Source of the DNA: Anodontia alba
Taxonomy: Eukaryota; Mollusca; Bivalvia; Lucinida; Lucinidae
Reading direction: 5' to 3'
DNA: 64,000 nucleotides
Assembly: GCA_964016985.1 (NCBI GenBank)
Contig: OZ024821.1
Coordinates: forward strand, 125,700,075-125,764,074
Made by a program: the position numbers and the translations under genes
Part shown: positions 11,093 through 21,975 of the stretch, piece after piece
Layout of the letters: each line of letters starts with the position of its first letter
Position numbering within the stretch: the stretch's first letter is position 1
Notes under the pieces: model-generated
The model's input: only the letters and a program-made list of their open reading frames with translations
Told to the model about the DNA's origin: nothing
The model's database searches: none

Positions 11093-12243
11093 AATTGCAT
11101 ATGCCTTGTTGATGAAATTTACGAGTAGGACCCAGCATTTCTTTTTATTAATCAGGGGCGGATCCAGGATGATTTCTGAAGGAAAACGATTAGATCGAAT
11201 TTCCGTACTTACTCTGCGTATTCGGCCAGAGCAAACAGTGTAGACCCAGATCAGACGCCGCAGAATGCATGTAAAACCTTCACTGAAACGGTGATGTATT
11301 TAACCAAAGATTTGGAATCTCTCCAAGAACTGGAGTTTACATGCCTGTTTGTTACCACAAACGGCAAAATCTGACTGTTCTTGCATCGGAAGATGATTGG
11401 AGTCTTCACTGGTCACACGTCTTATTGTCCTAAAAGTGTTTTCCGAATTTCCATGTTCCCTGTTCCCTCTAACTAGTTTCATTCCCTCTTTCCCTGCGGC
11501 GTCTGATCTGAGTCTACAGTTTGCATAGGCCTATCTGTGTCAATTCTTAGGTTCTTTTTTAATACCTGCCAGTTTCATATGCATTTCTGACAAAAAAATG
11601 CTCCATAATTTAACAAACATCAGTGTGTGTTTTCCCTCTTAGCGGTTTCCGCCACAATTTCTCGTGACTTTACCGTTACGAGCATGCGGTTTCTACATGC
11701 GGGACAAGGGAATGTGACTGTTGCATTTTCTGTATTTTCACATATAGTAAAATATTTATCATGTCTGCCACAAGGTAAGAAAAGTTCTAGATCGCCTGCG
11801 CATAATCTAACCTTTATCACGCGGACATCCACGTGGCTGCCACATGGAAATTGCTAACATTGTGATGGAAGTCTCTTTTTTTTTTTGTGAATTTTCAGTC
11901 AGTATCTCCTGGGTTTGTATAAAATTAAAATACGGTTCCCATGCGATTTATGTACATAAAATTCGTTATGACACTGCTGTTTGCATTTTCGTTTTGCGGT
12001 GGCTTTCAACACAGCTACTTTAATTTCCGGTTCCATAACGGAAAAAAAAAAAAAAAAAAAAAAGTTACCGAAATTAGAATCTGCCGATAAATACTTGAAG
12101 CAAGCTGTGTTCGAAATTTTAGAAATCCCCTTTTTGCAAAACTGCTACTGTTCGAGATTTTAGGACATTTCCAGAAATTATTTTGTGCGAAAATATTAGG
12201 TGTTCGAAATTTTAGAGTGTTCAAAATTTTAGGACATTTACCG
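11093..12243. other. Right-hand body of the TIR element
   Basis: I see no recognised gene. It contains an A19 run (12041-12062) and sub-terminal copies of the TTCGAAATTTTAG motif. Confidence 0.4.
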
Positions 12244-12245
12244 TA

Positions 12246-12315
12246 GGTAAACTGACCGCGCTCAACATGACCCCATTGGGTTGACTGGGCCATAATACCT
12301 CAACACAAACAAACA
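12246..12315 (+). mobile_element. tRNA-derived SINE (S1), 3' part
   Basis: This is the tail of the SINE begun at 8840: GGTAAACTGACCGCGCTCAAC, CCCATTGGGTTGACTGGGCC, then CCTCAACACAAACAAACA. The target duplication AGAGCGCAAGAA follows at 12316-12327. Confidence 0.9.
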
Positions 12316-12353
12316 AGAGCGCAAGAACCGTAACTCTTCCATTTATACTTTTT

Positions 12354-12487
12354 AACTCACCTAAGCTGAGGCTCAGGATGAGCTATTGCGATCATTCCCC
12401 ATCTGTCCATCCGTCTGTCTGTCCGAGCCAACATTTCAGGTTAGGGGGTTCAGTTTTGTAACCACATTATGCTTTATTCCATTAAGA
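12354..12487 (+). mobile_element. 5' end of family G array element
   Basis: The degraded terminal hairpin AACTCACCTAAGCTGAGGCTCAGGATGAGCT is followed by GTCCATCCGTCTGTCTGTCCG. The element continues after the mariner insertion at 13913. That these belong together is inferred from order. Confidence 0.5.
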
Positions 12488-12651
12488 TACGAGGGCAAGT
12501 CAATAAGTAACCAGCCTATCCCATTTCCAATTGACAGAGACACCCAAGATTTTCATGCCTTCTTTCAATACATGTTTTAGGAATGAGGGCAAAATTGCAT
12601 GCTTATCGTGCCATTTACTCATAAGATATTGAATGTCAGACATGGCTAGCG

Positions 12652-13879
12652 ATGCAAAAAGTAAGCTTTTCGTCAAAAGCTGAGTTCTGTGCTGTAATTC
12701 CGTACTTGTATTTGAAGGGGAAAACAGGTCAGGAAATACATTGCGAGTTGACCAATGTTTATGGGTCTTCTGCACCATCTTATGCACAAGTTAAATTCTG
12801 GGTTGGGGAATTCAAACGCAGTAGAACGTCTTTAGAAGACGAAACCAGGTCTGGACGCCCATCAGATGCCACCGATGAAGAAATGTGTAACAAAGTACGG
12901 GATCTCGTGTACTCTGATAGGCGAATTAAGGTGGAAGAAATAGCGAATGCATTACACATTTCACATGGTAGCGTTTCAACAACTTTACATGATTGCTTGG
13001 GTATGCACAAGCTAACAGCCCATTGGGTCCCAAAATCCCTTAGCGACAAGCAAATGGCAACCAGAGCATCAGTAAAATAGCGAATGCATTACACATTTCA
13101 CATGGTAGTGTTTTTCAACAACTTTACATGATTGCTTGGGTATGCACAAGCTAACAGCCCATTGGGTCCCAAAATCCCTTAGCGACAAGCAAATGGCAAC
13201 CAGAGCATCAGTATACAGCGCATTGTTGAAGCGGTTTAGGTCAAAGGGAGATGATTTCCTTTCACGTCCGGTGACTGTAGATGAGACCTAGGTCCATTAT
13301 TTTGAGCCAGAGAATAAAGCTCAAAAGTCACCAGAGTGTAGGGCAGGGGTCTCCGAGGCCAAAGAAGTTCGAAACGCAACCCTCTGCTGGCAAGGTGATG
13401 GCAACTGTATTTTGGGATGCACAAGGCGTTATTATGTTGGGCTTTCTAGCAAAGAAAAGTACAATAACGTGCGTATTATGCAAATTTGCTCGACTAACTG
13501 AGAATTGTGATCCGTGAAAAATGCCGAGGTAAACTCCAAAGGGATTCTGCTCCAACAGGACAATGCGAGAGTCCACACTTGCAAAATTGCAATGGATGCT
13601 GTTGAGCGGAATGGGTACGAGCTAATACCGCACCTCGCCTATTCTCCGGACTTAGCTCCTGGTGACTATTTCCTATTCCCAAACTTGAAAAAGGATATCC
13701 GTGGACGTCATTTCCAGTCCAACGAAGAAGTCGTGGCGGCAGTTGAGGAGTGGGTCAGAGACAAGGACCCTGGCTTCTTCAGTTCTGGGCTGATGGCACT
13801 GGAATACCGTTGGTCCAAGTGCATCATTCTAGAGGGCAATTACATCGAAAAAGAAGAGATCGATCTCACCCAGAAATAA
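12652..13879 (+). pseudogene. mariner transposase (DD34D), disrupted
   Basis: The N-terminus has the mariner helix-turn-helix region (FSSKAEFCAVIPYLYLKGKT ... SGRPSDATDEE). The VDET motif near 13276 is followed at once by a TAG where Trp is expected. The C-terminal frame at 13514-13879 has LQQDNARVHT and YSPDLAPGDYFLFP, with 34 residues between the two catalytic Asp. Disruptions are a tandem duplication (12941-13074 and 13078-13213), in-frame stops and frameshifts near 13500. It is not functional. Confidence 0.9.
12941..13213 (+). repeat. 134-136 bp tandem duplication inside mariner transposase
   Basis: Copy 1 is 12941-13074 and copy 2 is 13078-13213, nearly identical apart from two extra T in copy 2. 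The join creates a stop codon. Confidence 0.9.
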
Positions 13880-13912
13880 GTTAGGCTGGTTTTTTATTGA
13901 CTCGTCCTCGTA

Positions 13913-15529
13913 CATTATTAACCTACTTATTAGGGAGCTTATAGCCCTTAAAACCCTAAACCTGAATTGCTGGACCCTCCGTTCACACCTTTGAATGACT
14001 TCTCCACTGAAACCCCTGGGCCAAATTTCTTCATGTTGAGCCTTATGCTAAAGGGGGATTGAACATTTATACAAATGGTCATGGTCCGTAAATCAAGATG
14101 GCCCCCCTAGCCTAGTGGATAGGAGAGTTGACTATTAATCCATTAGGTTTCTCACCGCTGTGGTTCAAGCCTCGTTCGGGTCACATGTGGGAAAGCCAAG
14201 TTCTGCTTATGGATGGTCAGGTGGTTTTTCCATGGGTTCTCCGGTTTTCGCCCACCTTTGATGAACGATTGGCTTGATGTAAGTGAAATATTCTTGAAAA
14301 GGATGTTAAATCCAAATCAAAAAAAAAAAAAAAAAAAATCAAGATGGGGGCCATGCACATATATAGCTCCCATAGGATTATAATGGGGAAAACTTAAAGA
14401 CTCTTCTCAGAAACCACGAGGCCCACAGCTTATATATTTAGTATGTAGCAATGTTTAGTGGTCTCCTTCATAAATCCTGCCAATCAAGCCCCTGGGATCC
14501 AAACTGGTCACGACCCGGGGGTCATTACCTCCCGTAGACTTGTAATGGGAAAAACTTAAAAAAATCTTCTCTGAAACAATGAGGCCCACAGCTTACATAT
14601 TTAGTATGAAGCAATGTTTAGTGGTCCCATACAATAATCCTGCCAATCAAGTCCCTGGGCTCCAAACTGGCCACACCCAAGGGGTTCATATGTTTATAAT
14701 GATCTATATAGCTAAAGAACTTTCAAAAACCTTCTCTAAAATCATGAGGCTGGGAACTAACAGATTAGCGATGTTTAGTGCTCTCCTACATAAATTCAGC
14801 CAATTAAACCCCTTGTGTCCAAACTGGCCACACTCCAGGGGTCATTAGCTCTTCTCTGAAACCATGAGGTCCACAGCTTATATATTTAGTATGTAGCAAT
14901 GTTTAGTGGTCCCTTACATAAGTCCTGCCAATCAAGCCCCAGGGTTCCAAACTGGCCACACCCCAGGGGGTCATATGTTTATATAAAGCTATATAGCTAA
15001 AGAACTTTCAAAATTCTTCTTCTCTGAAACCATGAGGCCGAGAGCTAACAGATTAAATATGTAGCAATGATTAGTGGTCTCCTACATAAATCCTGCTGAC
15101 CACGCCCCTGGGGTCCAAATTAGCCACGTCCCAGGGGTCATTAGTGCCAATAGACATAATGAGAAAAACTTAAAAAAATCTTCTCTGAAACCATGAGGCC
15201 CACAGCTTATATATTTAGCAATGTGTAGTGGTCCCCTACTAAAATCCTGCCAATCAAGCCCTAGGGCTCCAAACTAGCCACACCCCAGGGTGTCATATGT
15301 TTATATAAAGCTATATAGCTAAAGAACCTTCAAAAAATGTCTTCTCTGAAACCATGAGGCAGAGATCTAACAGATTAAGTATGTAGCAATTATTAGTGGT
15401 CTCCTACATAAATCCTGCCAACCACACTCCTGGGGTCCAAATTGACCATGCCCCAGTGGTCATTAGCTCCAAGAGGCGTGGGAAAAGCTTAAAAATCTTC
15501 TTCTTTGAAACCATCAAGTCCACAGCTTA
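13913..15529 (+). repeat. Family G tandem array, left half
   Basis: About ten monomers of roughly 150 bp. The consensus blocks are ACCATGAGGCCCACAGCTTA, TATTTAGTATGTAGCAATG, TTTAGTGGTCCCCTACATAA, CCTGCCAATCAAGCCCC, and GGGGTCATTAGCTCCCATAG. A variant block has TTTATATAGAACTATATAGC. It is broken by a SINE at 14102 and by the Helitron at 15530, beyond which it continues. Confidence 0.85.
14102..14336 (+). mobile_element. tRNA-derived SINE (family S2)
   Basis: The tRNA-like head has an A-box (TAGCCTAGTGGATAGG) and a B-box (GGTTCAAGCCT). A core follows with TTTTCCATGGGTTCTCCGG and AAGTGAAATATTCTTGAAAAG, ending in TCCAAATCAAAA and poly-A. The target duplication AATCAAGATGG lies at 14091-14101 and 14337-14347. 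The core looks like the widespread conserved metazoan SINE domains, but I cannot assign which one. Confidence 0.88.
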
Positions 15530-15758
15530 TCTATAATACTAAATAAATAAAGGAGCCAATAAAATGAAAAGATAGCGAAGATTTTCTGAATTATTTTGAT
15601 ACTGAGTTTTCACAATATTGGCGTTATTGATGATGTCGATATGAGAATTGCTTATTTTTACGTAGATTTTGTGATTTTCAGGGTTTGGACAATTTCCGCA
15701 TTTTAAATTCTCCCAACTATTTTCTCAGAAAAGCTGCAGCGATTGGTCTTTTTTTTTT

Positions 15759-17110
15759 TAGCTCACCTGAGCAAAAGCTCAGGGTGAGCTATTGTCATCA
15801 CCCTATGTCCGTCGTCGTTCGTCGTCAACAATTAGTTTGTTAACACTCTAGAGGTCACAGTTTTGACCCAATCTTGATGAAACTTGGTCAGAATGTTTGC
15901 CTCTATGAAATCTAGGTCAAGTTCGATACTGGAATACTTGGGGTCAAAAACTAGGTCACCAGGTCAAATCAAAGGAAAAACTTAACACTCTACAGGTCAT
16001 AGTTTTGACCCAATCTTCATGAAACTTGCTCAAAATGTTTGCCTCTATTAAATCTAGGTCAAGTTCGAAACTGGGTCACTTGGGGTCAAAAACTAGGTCA
16101 CCGGGCCAGATCAGCAGGAAACCTTGTTAACACTATAGCGGTCACATTTTTGAAGCAATCATCATGAATCTTGCTCAATGTATTTGTCTTGATGATTTCT
16201 AGGTCAAGTTTGAAACTGGGTCACCTGGGGTCAAAAACTAGGTCACCTGGCCAGATCAGCAGAAAACCTTGTTAACACTCTAGCGGTCACAATTTTGAAG
16301 CAATCATCATGAATCTTGCTCAAAATGTTTGTCTTGATGATTTATAGGTCAAGTTCGAAACTGGGTCAGTTCGAGTCAAAAACTAGGTCACCGGGCCAAA
16401 TCAGCAGAAAACTTTGTTAACACTCTAGCGGTCACATTTTTGAAGCAATAATCATGAATCTTGCTCAAAATGTTTGTCTTGATGATTTCTAGGTCAGGTT
16501 CAAAACTGGGTCACGTGGTGTCAAAAACTAGGTCACCAGGCCAAACCAGCAGTAAACCTTGTTAACACTCTAGCGGTCACATTTTTGAAGCAATTATCAT
16601 GAATCTTGCTCAAAATGTTTGTCTTGATGAGTTCTAGGATGTATTTGAAACTGGGTCACTTGGGGTCAAAAACTAGGTCACAGGGCCAAATCAGCAGAAA
16701 ACCTTGTTAACACTCTAGCGGTCACATTTTTTAAACAATCATCATGAATCTGGCTCAAAATGTTTGTCTTGATGATTTCTAGGTCAAGTTCAAAACTGGA
16801 ACACCTGGGGTCAAAAACTAGGTCACCTGGCCAAATTAGCGTAGAATCTTGTTATCACTCTAGCGGTCACATTTTTCAAGCAATCATCATGAATCTTGCA
16901 CAAAATGTTTGTCTTGATGAGTTCTAGGTCAAGTTCGAAACTGGGTCATTTGGTATCAAAAACTAGGTCACAGGGCCAAATTAGCAGAAAACTTTGTTAT
17001 AATAATTTTGAACTTTGATCAGAATGTTTGCCTTGATCAGTTCTAGATCAGGCTCTCAAAGTGCTATGTTGCTCAGTTGAGCGTTACAGGGCCATCATGG
17101 CCCTCTTGTT
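15759..17110 (+). mobile_element. Family C array element inside the Helitron
   Basis: The 5' hairpin is AGCTCACCTGAGCaaaaGCTCAGGGTGAGCT. Seven monomers of 145 bp follow (CACTCTAGCGGTCAC starts at 16276, 16421 and 16566). The 3' end is GCTCAGTTGAGCG, AGGGCCA-tca-TGGCCCT, CTCTTGTT. Each monomer has several GGTCA motifs. The element is younger than its Helitron host. Confidence 0.85.
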
Positions 17111-17402
17111 TGTTTTTTTGTCAACAACAGGTCACATGGTAAAGCGGCTTCGATTGGTCGCGCTAATAATGAATCGAGTCCTGGGTTGTGTCAGACTTAT
17201 TTTTTGAAGTAAGTCAGTTTGGGCTAATGCGCCAGGCACTTCTGATACCTCAAAAAAAAAAAACTGGTACAGGTGCAAAACAAGATTTCGAAGATATCGA
17301 CCCATGCCTAAAACTACACAACCACAAAACAACAGTTACTGTGATTCGGTTCCTTCCTGAACGAGTGTGACATGAATGAAGTAATCAAACTCAACCAAAC
17401 AC

Positions 17403-17579
17403 GAGGTTAAAGCGTTCATATTTGAATTCAACATGGCTGCTTCTGCGAAAGGTGAGAAATAAGCACTGCGTGACTGGCACTTGGAGATTAACATGAGGTT
17501 AAAGCGTTCATATCTAAATTCAACGTGGCTGCTTCTGCGAAAGGTGAGAAATAAGCACTGCGTGACTAGCACTTGGAGA
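17403..17579 (+). repeat. 92 bp tandem duplication in the Helitron
   Basis: GAGGTTAAAGCGTTCATAT starts at 17403 and again at 17495. The two copies are close to identical through TGCGTGACTxGCACTTGGAG. Confidence 0.85.
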
Positions 17580-18650
17580 TTTTGTAAGCACTTTGTCTAT
17601 TTGCAGCTGTACAGTGCCATTAAATAAATCTGACGTCCTCTAAGCATAGACGGGTGCGTATTTACATGACTGAACGTTCGGTATTCCCAGGTGTCGTAAT
17701 AGTCAATTTATACTTTGCAGCGATGATTTTTTAAACGACAGAGGTGTGAACCGAATGAAAGAAAAAAACACAAGATCATAATGGCCTATGTATAAAGTAA
17801 GAATCTTTTTTTTTTTCGGGAAAATTCATTTATTTCAAACTGCATTGAAAACTCTACGCAAAAAATATTTTAAAAATATTTTAATTTTGGTCAGTTATTA
17901 CTGTCCTCTGTGGTCCATATGTGTGAATTGTTGTATGAGCAGGCTGCGTCATACTCACTCTTCGCACCATCTCAAACACCGCTGGGTCAGTGCGAACCCA
18001 ATCTGATAACCATCTGGTTTGAGCTACATGTATTGAGGTTCGACTGTAATTGGTCCTAGCAGCAGCTCTGTATATATGAGCCCTCAGCAACCCATCGAGT
18101 GCACAACCAGACTGATCAAATGACGAATATCCATGTTGACCTGAATCTCCCCTGGGCGCCAAGTCATTTTGTTGGGTTTATCATGTATGGCTCATATGGT
18201 TAAACCGTCTGTAATCAGCAGGCCGATTAGCTACGTATCTACCGGCGCAGTGGCTAAGTTGCGTTCGGGAGATTATTTTGTGCTCAATACCCGGCCGAGC
18301 CATACCAAAGAACTTACACAAGATATTACTGTAGCTGCTCTTTCACTTGGCACTCAGTATTGAGAAAACAGAACTGGTCAGCCTGGTATAATGTGACTGG
18401 GTGGAATGTTACGTCATGGTATGGCGCGGGATATTTTAGTGAGGCAGCACTCAAAAGGTGAATATTGAGCTCCCTGTCATATAAAGACATCGTCACGATA
18501 TGACTAAAATACCATGACATTGAACAAAGATAGAATTAAAAAAAAAAAAAATAACCTTCGAACTTTTTTTTCAGACTAAAATCTGTTCGATGAATCAAAA
18601 TTTAATATAATATAATTAAGGATAATACCCCCGCTTGCGCGGGTCCTTTT
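17580..18650 (+). other. Helitron right body, no recognised gene
   Basis: It is GC-richer than the arrays. A minus frame at 17881-18162 is open but resembles no family I know. It may be captured host DNA, which Helitrons often carry, but I see no exon structure. Confidence 0.35.
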
Positions 18651-18654
18651 CTAG

Positions 18655-19910
18655 TATATTTAGTATGTAGCAATGTGTAGTGGTCCCCTACTAAAATCCT
18701 ACCAGTCAAGCTCCATGGGTCCTAACTGGCCACACCCCAGGAGGGTCATATGTTTATATAGAACTGTATTAAGAACCTAACAGATTTAGTATGTAGCAAT
18801 ATTTAGTGTTCTCCTATGTAAATCCGGCCAACCATTCCCCTAGGGTCCAAAGTGGCCATGCCGGGGGTTGGGGGGGGTGGGGTGGGGGGGTCATTACCTC
18901 CCATGGACTTATAATGGAAAAAAAATTTATAAAGTCTCCTTTGAAACCATGAGGCCCACAGCTTATATATTTAGTATGTAGCAATGTTTAGTGGTCCCCT
19001 ATATAAATCCTGGCAATCAAGCCCCTGGGGTCTAAACTGGCCATGCCCCGGGGGTCATTAGCTCCCATTGACTTATAATGGGAAAACCTTAAAAAAACCT
19101 TTTCTGAAAGCATGAGGCCCACAGCTTATATATTTAGTATGTAGCAATGTTTAGTGGTCCCCTGCATAAATTTTGCCAACCATGCCCCTGGGGTCAAAAT
19201 TGGCCATGCACCGGGGGTCATTAATTCCCATAGACTTAGAATGAGAAAATTTAAAAAATCTTCTTCTCTGAAACCATGACAGCCTATGTATTTAGTATGT
19301 AGCAATATTTAGTGGTCCCTACATAAACCCTGCCAATCAAGCCCCTTGGGTCCAAATTGGGCATGCCCTATGGGGGGTGGGTAGGGGGAGGGGGGTGTGG
19401 TCATTAGCTCCCATAGACTTATAATAGAAAAAAAAAACTTAAACAAATCTTCATCTTTGAAATCATGAGGCCCACAGCTTACATATTTAGTATATAGCAA
19501 TGTTTAGTGGTTCCCTACATAAACCTGCCAATCAAGCCCCCAGGGCCCAAATTGGCCATGCCTCAGGGAGTCATTTGTTTATATAGAACTATATAGCTAA
19601 AGAACCCTCAAAAATCTTCTTCTCTGAAGCCTTGAGGCCCAGAGCTAATATATTTAGCATGTAGCAATGTTTAGTGGCTTCCTACATAAATCCTGCCAAC
19701 TATGCCCCTGGGGTCCAAATAGGTCGTGCCCCACTGTCATTAGCTCCCATAGACTTATAATTGGAAAAACTTACAATATCTTTTTCTCTGAAACCTTTCG
19801 ACCCACAGCTGGTATATTATATTTAGTATGTAACAGTGTTTAGTGGTCTACATAAATCCTACCAACCATGTCTCTGAAGTCCTAATTGGCAATGCCCTGG
19901 GGGTCATTTA
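18655..19910 (+). repeat. Family G tandem array, right half
   Basis: Continuation of the array cut by the Helitron. It has about eight monomers with the same blocks, plus G-rich insertions at 18861-18890 and 19370-19396. It is cut again by a family D element at 19911. A remnant, ATATAGAACTGTGTAGCTAAAA, at 21763-21813 is the resumed array. Confidence 0.85.
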
Positions 19911-21762
19911 TTAGCTCACCTGAGCACGAAGTGCTCATGGTGAGCTATTGTGGTCAGTCAATGTCCGTCGTCCGTCGTCCGTCGTGCGTCGTCCGTCGTG
20001 CGGCGTCAACAATTGCTTTAAAAGCCTACTCCTCCTACACCCCTGGGCCAATTGACTTGATACTTGGTAGGAAGCATCGGGGTGACTTGTAGATCAAAAA
20101 TAGCTAAAATCGTTCCGATCGGAAATCCAAGATGGCCGCCATGGCCACCATCTTGAAAATCTATTTTTCACTTCTTCTCCTGAACCGAAAGGCCAATTGA
20201 CTCCAAACTTGCTAGGAACCATCAGCGTGACTTGTAGATCAAAAATAGCTAAAATCGTGCCGATTGGATATCCAAGATGGCCGCCATGGCCGCCATCTTG
20301 AAAATCTATTTTTCGCTTCTTCTCCTGAACCAAAAGGCCAGTTGACTCCAAACTTGCTAGGAAGCATCAGGGTGACTTGTTGATCAAAAATAGCTAAAAT
20401 CCTGCCGATCGGAAATCCAAGATGGCCGCCATGGCCGCCATCTTGAAAATCTATTTTTCGCTTCTTCTCCTGAACCAAAAGGCCAATTGACTCCAAACTT
20501 GCTAGGAAGCATCAGGGTGACTTGTAGATCAAAAGTAGCTAAAATCTTGCCGATCGGAAATCCAAGATGGCCGCCATGGCGGCCATCTTGAAAATCTATT
20601 TTTTGCTTCTTCTCCTGAACCGAAAGGCCAATTGACTCCAAACTTGCTAGGAAGCATCAGGATGACTTGTAGATCATAAATAGCTAAAATCGTGCCGATC
20701 GGAAATCCAAGATGGCCGCCATGGCTGCCATCTTGAAAATCTATTTTTCGCTTCTTCTCCTGAACCGAAAGGCCAATTGACTCCAAACTTGCTAGGAAGC
20801 ATCAGGGTGACTTGTAGATCAAAAATAGCTAAAATCGTGCCGATCGGAAATCCAAGATGGCCGCCATGGCCGCCATCTTGAAAATCTATTTTTAGCTTCT
20901 TCTCCTGAATCGAAAGGCCAATTGACTCCAAACTTGCTAGGAAGCATCAAGGTGACTTGTAGATCAAAAGTAGCTAAAATCTTGCTGATCGGAAATCCAA
21001 GATGGCCGCCATTTGCTTCTTCTCCTGAACCGAAAGGCCAATTGACTCCAAACTTGCTAGGAAGCATCAGGATGACTTGTAGATCATAAATAGCTAAAAT
21101 CGTGCCGATCGGAAATCCAAGATGGCCGCCATGGCCGCCATCTTGAAAATCTATTTTTCGCTTTTACTCCTAAACCCAAAAGCCAATTGACCCCAAACTT
21201 GGTAGGAGGCATTGGAGTGACTTATAGATCAAAAATAGCTAAAATCGTGCCTATCGGAAATCCAAGATGGCCGCCATGGCCGCCATCTTGAAAATCTATT
21301 TTTCGCTTCTTCTCCTGAACCGAAAGGCCAGTTGACTCCAAACTTGGTAGGAAGCATCGGGGTGACTTGTAGATCAAAAATAGCTAAAATTGTGCCAATC
21401 GGATATCCAAGATGGCCGCCATGGCAGCCATCTTGAAAATCTATTTTTCGCCTCTTCTCCTGAACTGAAAGGCCAGTTGACTCGAAACTTGGTAGGAAGC
21501 ATTGGGGTGACTTGTAGATCAGAAATAGCTAAAATCGTGCCGATCGTAAATCCAAGCTGGCTGCCATTTAGAGTATGTTCAAATGATCACGCTCAATTGA
21601 CTGGCATGCCATATATCTTCTTCTTCAAAATAAAGAACTGCTTAAATGATTATCTTTTCATTAGTTGCGATGACAGGATTGGAAAAATGTTGCATAACAT
21701 CTGCATATCTGCAGTGGCTATGTCACTCAGGTGAGCGACCCGTGGCCCGTGGGCCTCTTGTT
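19911..21762 (+). mobile_element. Family D array element, copy 1
   Basis: The 5' hairpin AGCTCACCTGAGCAC-gaa-GTGCTCATGGTGAGCT is perfect except for one bulge, followed by GTCCGTCGTCCGTCG. About eleven 145 bp monomers each contain ATCCAAGATGGCCGCCATGG and its mirror CCATCTTG. The 3' end is CACTCAGGTGAGCG, GGCCC-gt-GGGCC, CTCTTGTT. It is inserted into family G: GGGTCATTT precedes it and ATATAGAACTG follows. Because 145 is not a multiple of 3, the minus-strand 85-codon ORFs repeat in rotating frames and are not genes. Confidence 0.88.
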
Positions 21763-21813
21763 AATATAGAACTGTGTAGCTAAAACTTAAAAATCTCTGA
21801 AACCAAAGGGCAC

Positions 21814-21975
21814 TAAGCAGGTGACATCATCATGACTCTTGCTCAAAACGTTTGTCTTGATGATTTCTAGGTCAAGTTTGGAACTCGGTCACTTATGACC
21901 TTTATTTCAGGGTCCAGTGACTTTCTTAAGTTTTTCCAGTTAGGTCAGTTTCTCAGTAACTATCTGTCCTACCTG
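21814..21975 (+). repeat. Internal fragment of family C
   Basis: It contains GCTCAAAACGTTTGTCTTGAT, TTCTAGGTCAAGTTTGG and the CAGTGACTTTCTTAAGTTTTTCC segment that precedes the family C 3' end in other copies. It has no termini of its own. Confidence 0.55.

Larger units (their letters stand above)
9081..12243. mobile_element. 3.16 kb TIR element inserted in a SINE (TA duplication)
   Basis: The left end (9081) reads ATGTAAATGTCCTAAAATTT and the right end is the complement of CGGTAAATGTCCTAAAATTT. TA dinucleotides flank both sides (9079-9080 and 12244-12245). Joining the flanks restores the SINE (GTGGTTA + GGTAAACTGACC). Extra copies of GTTCGAAATTTTAG lie inside both ends (9141, 9174, 12110, 12150, 12201). 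The TA target suggests a Tc1/mariner/pogo-type element. Its only recognisable coding remnants are the inverted Tc1 pieces, which may be a further nested insertion. Confidence 0.8.
12490..13910 (+). mobile_element. mariner transposon
   Basis: The terminal inverted repeats are CGAGGGCAAGTCAATAAGTA on the left and CGAGGACGAGTCAATAAAAA (complement of the right end). TA duplications lie at 12488-12489 and 13911-13912. It is 1421 bp, including an internal 134 bp duplication, so the ancestral length would be close to the family's usual 1.3 kb. It carries one decayed transposase gene. Confidence 0.92.
15530..18654 (+). mobile_element. Non-autonomous Helitron
   Basis: It starts with TC (15530, TCTATAATACTAAATAAAT) and ends with CTAG (18651-18654). 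A CCCGC-ttgc-GCGGG hairpin (18630-18643) lies seven bases before CTAG. It sits between A and T: joining the flanks restores the family G monomer text CACAGCTTA|TATATTTAG exactly, with no target duplication. These are the canonical Helitron features. Without the nested family C element it would be about 1.77 kb. No Rep/helicase ORF is seen. Confidence 0.93.

Noticed and set aside
17881..18162. 93-codon minus ORF in the Helitron as a captured gene
   Set aside because: No similarity that I can recognise and no splice structure; kept only as a note in the Helitron body.
20094..21067. Six overlapping 85-codon minus ORFs at exact 145 bp spacing
   Set aside because: By-products of the family D repeat; the period is not a multiple of three so each unit ORF sits in a new frame.
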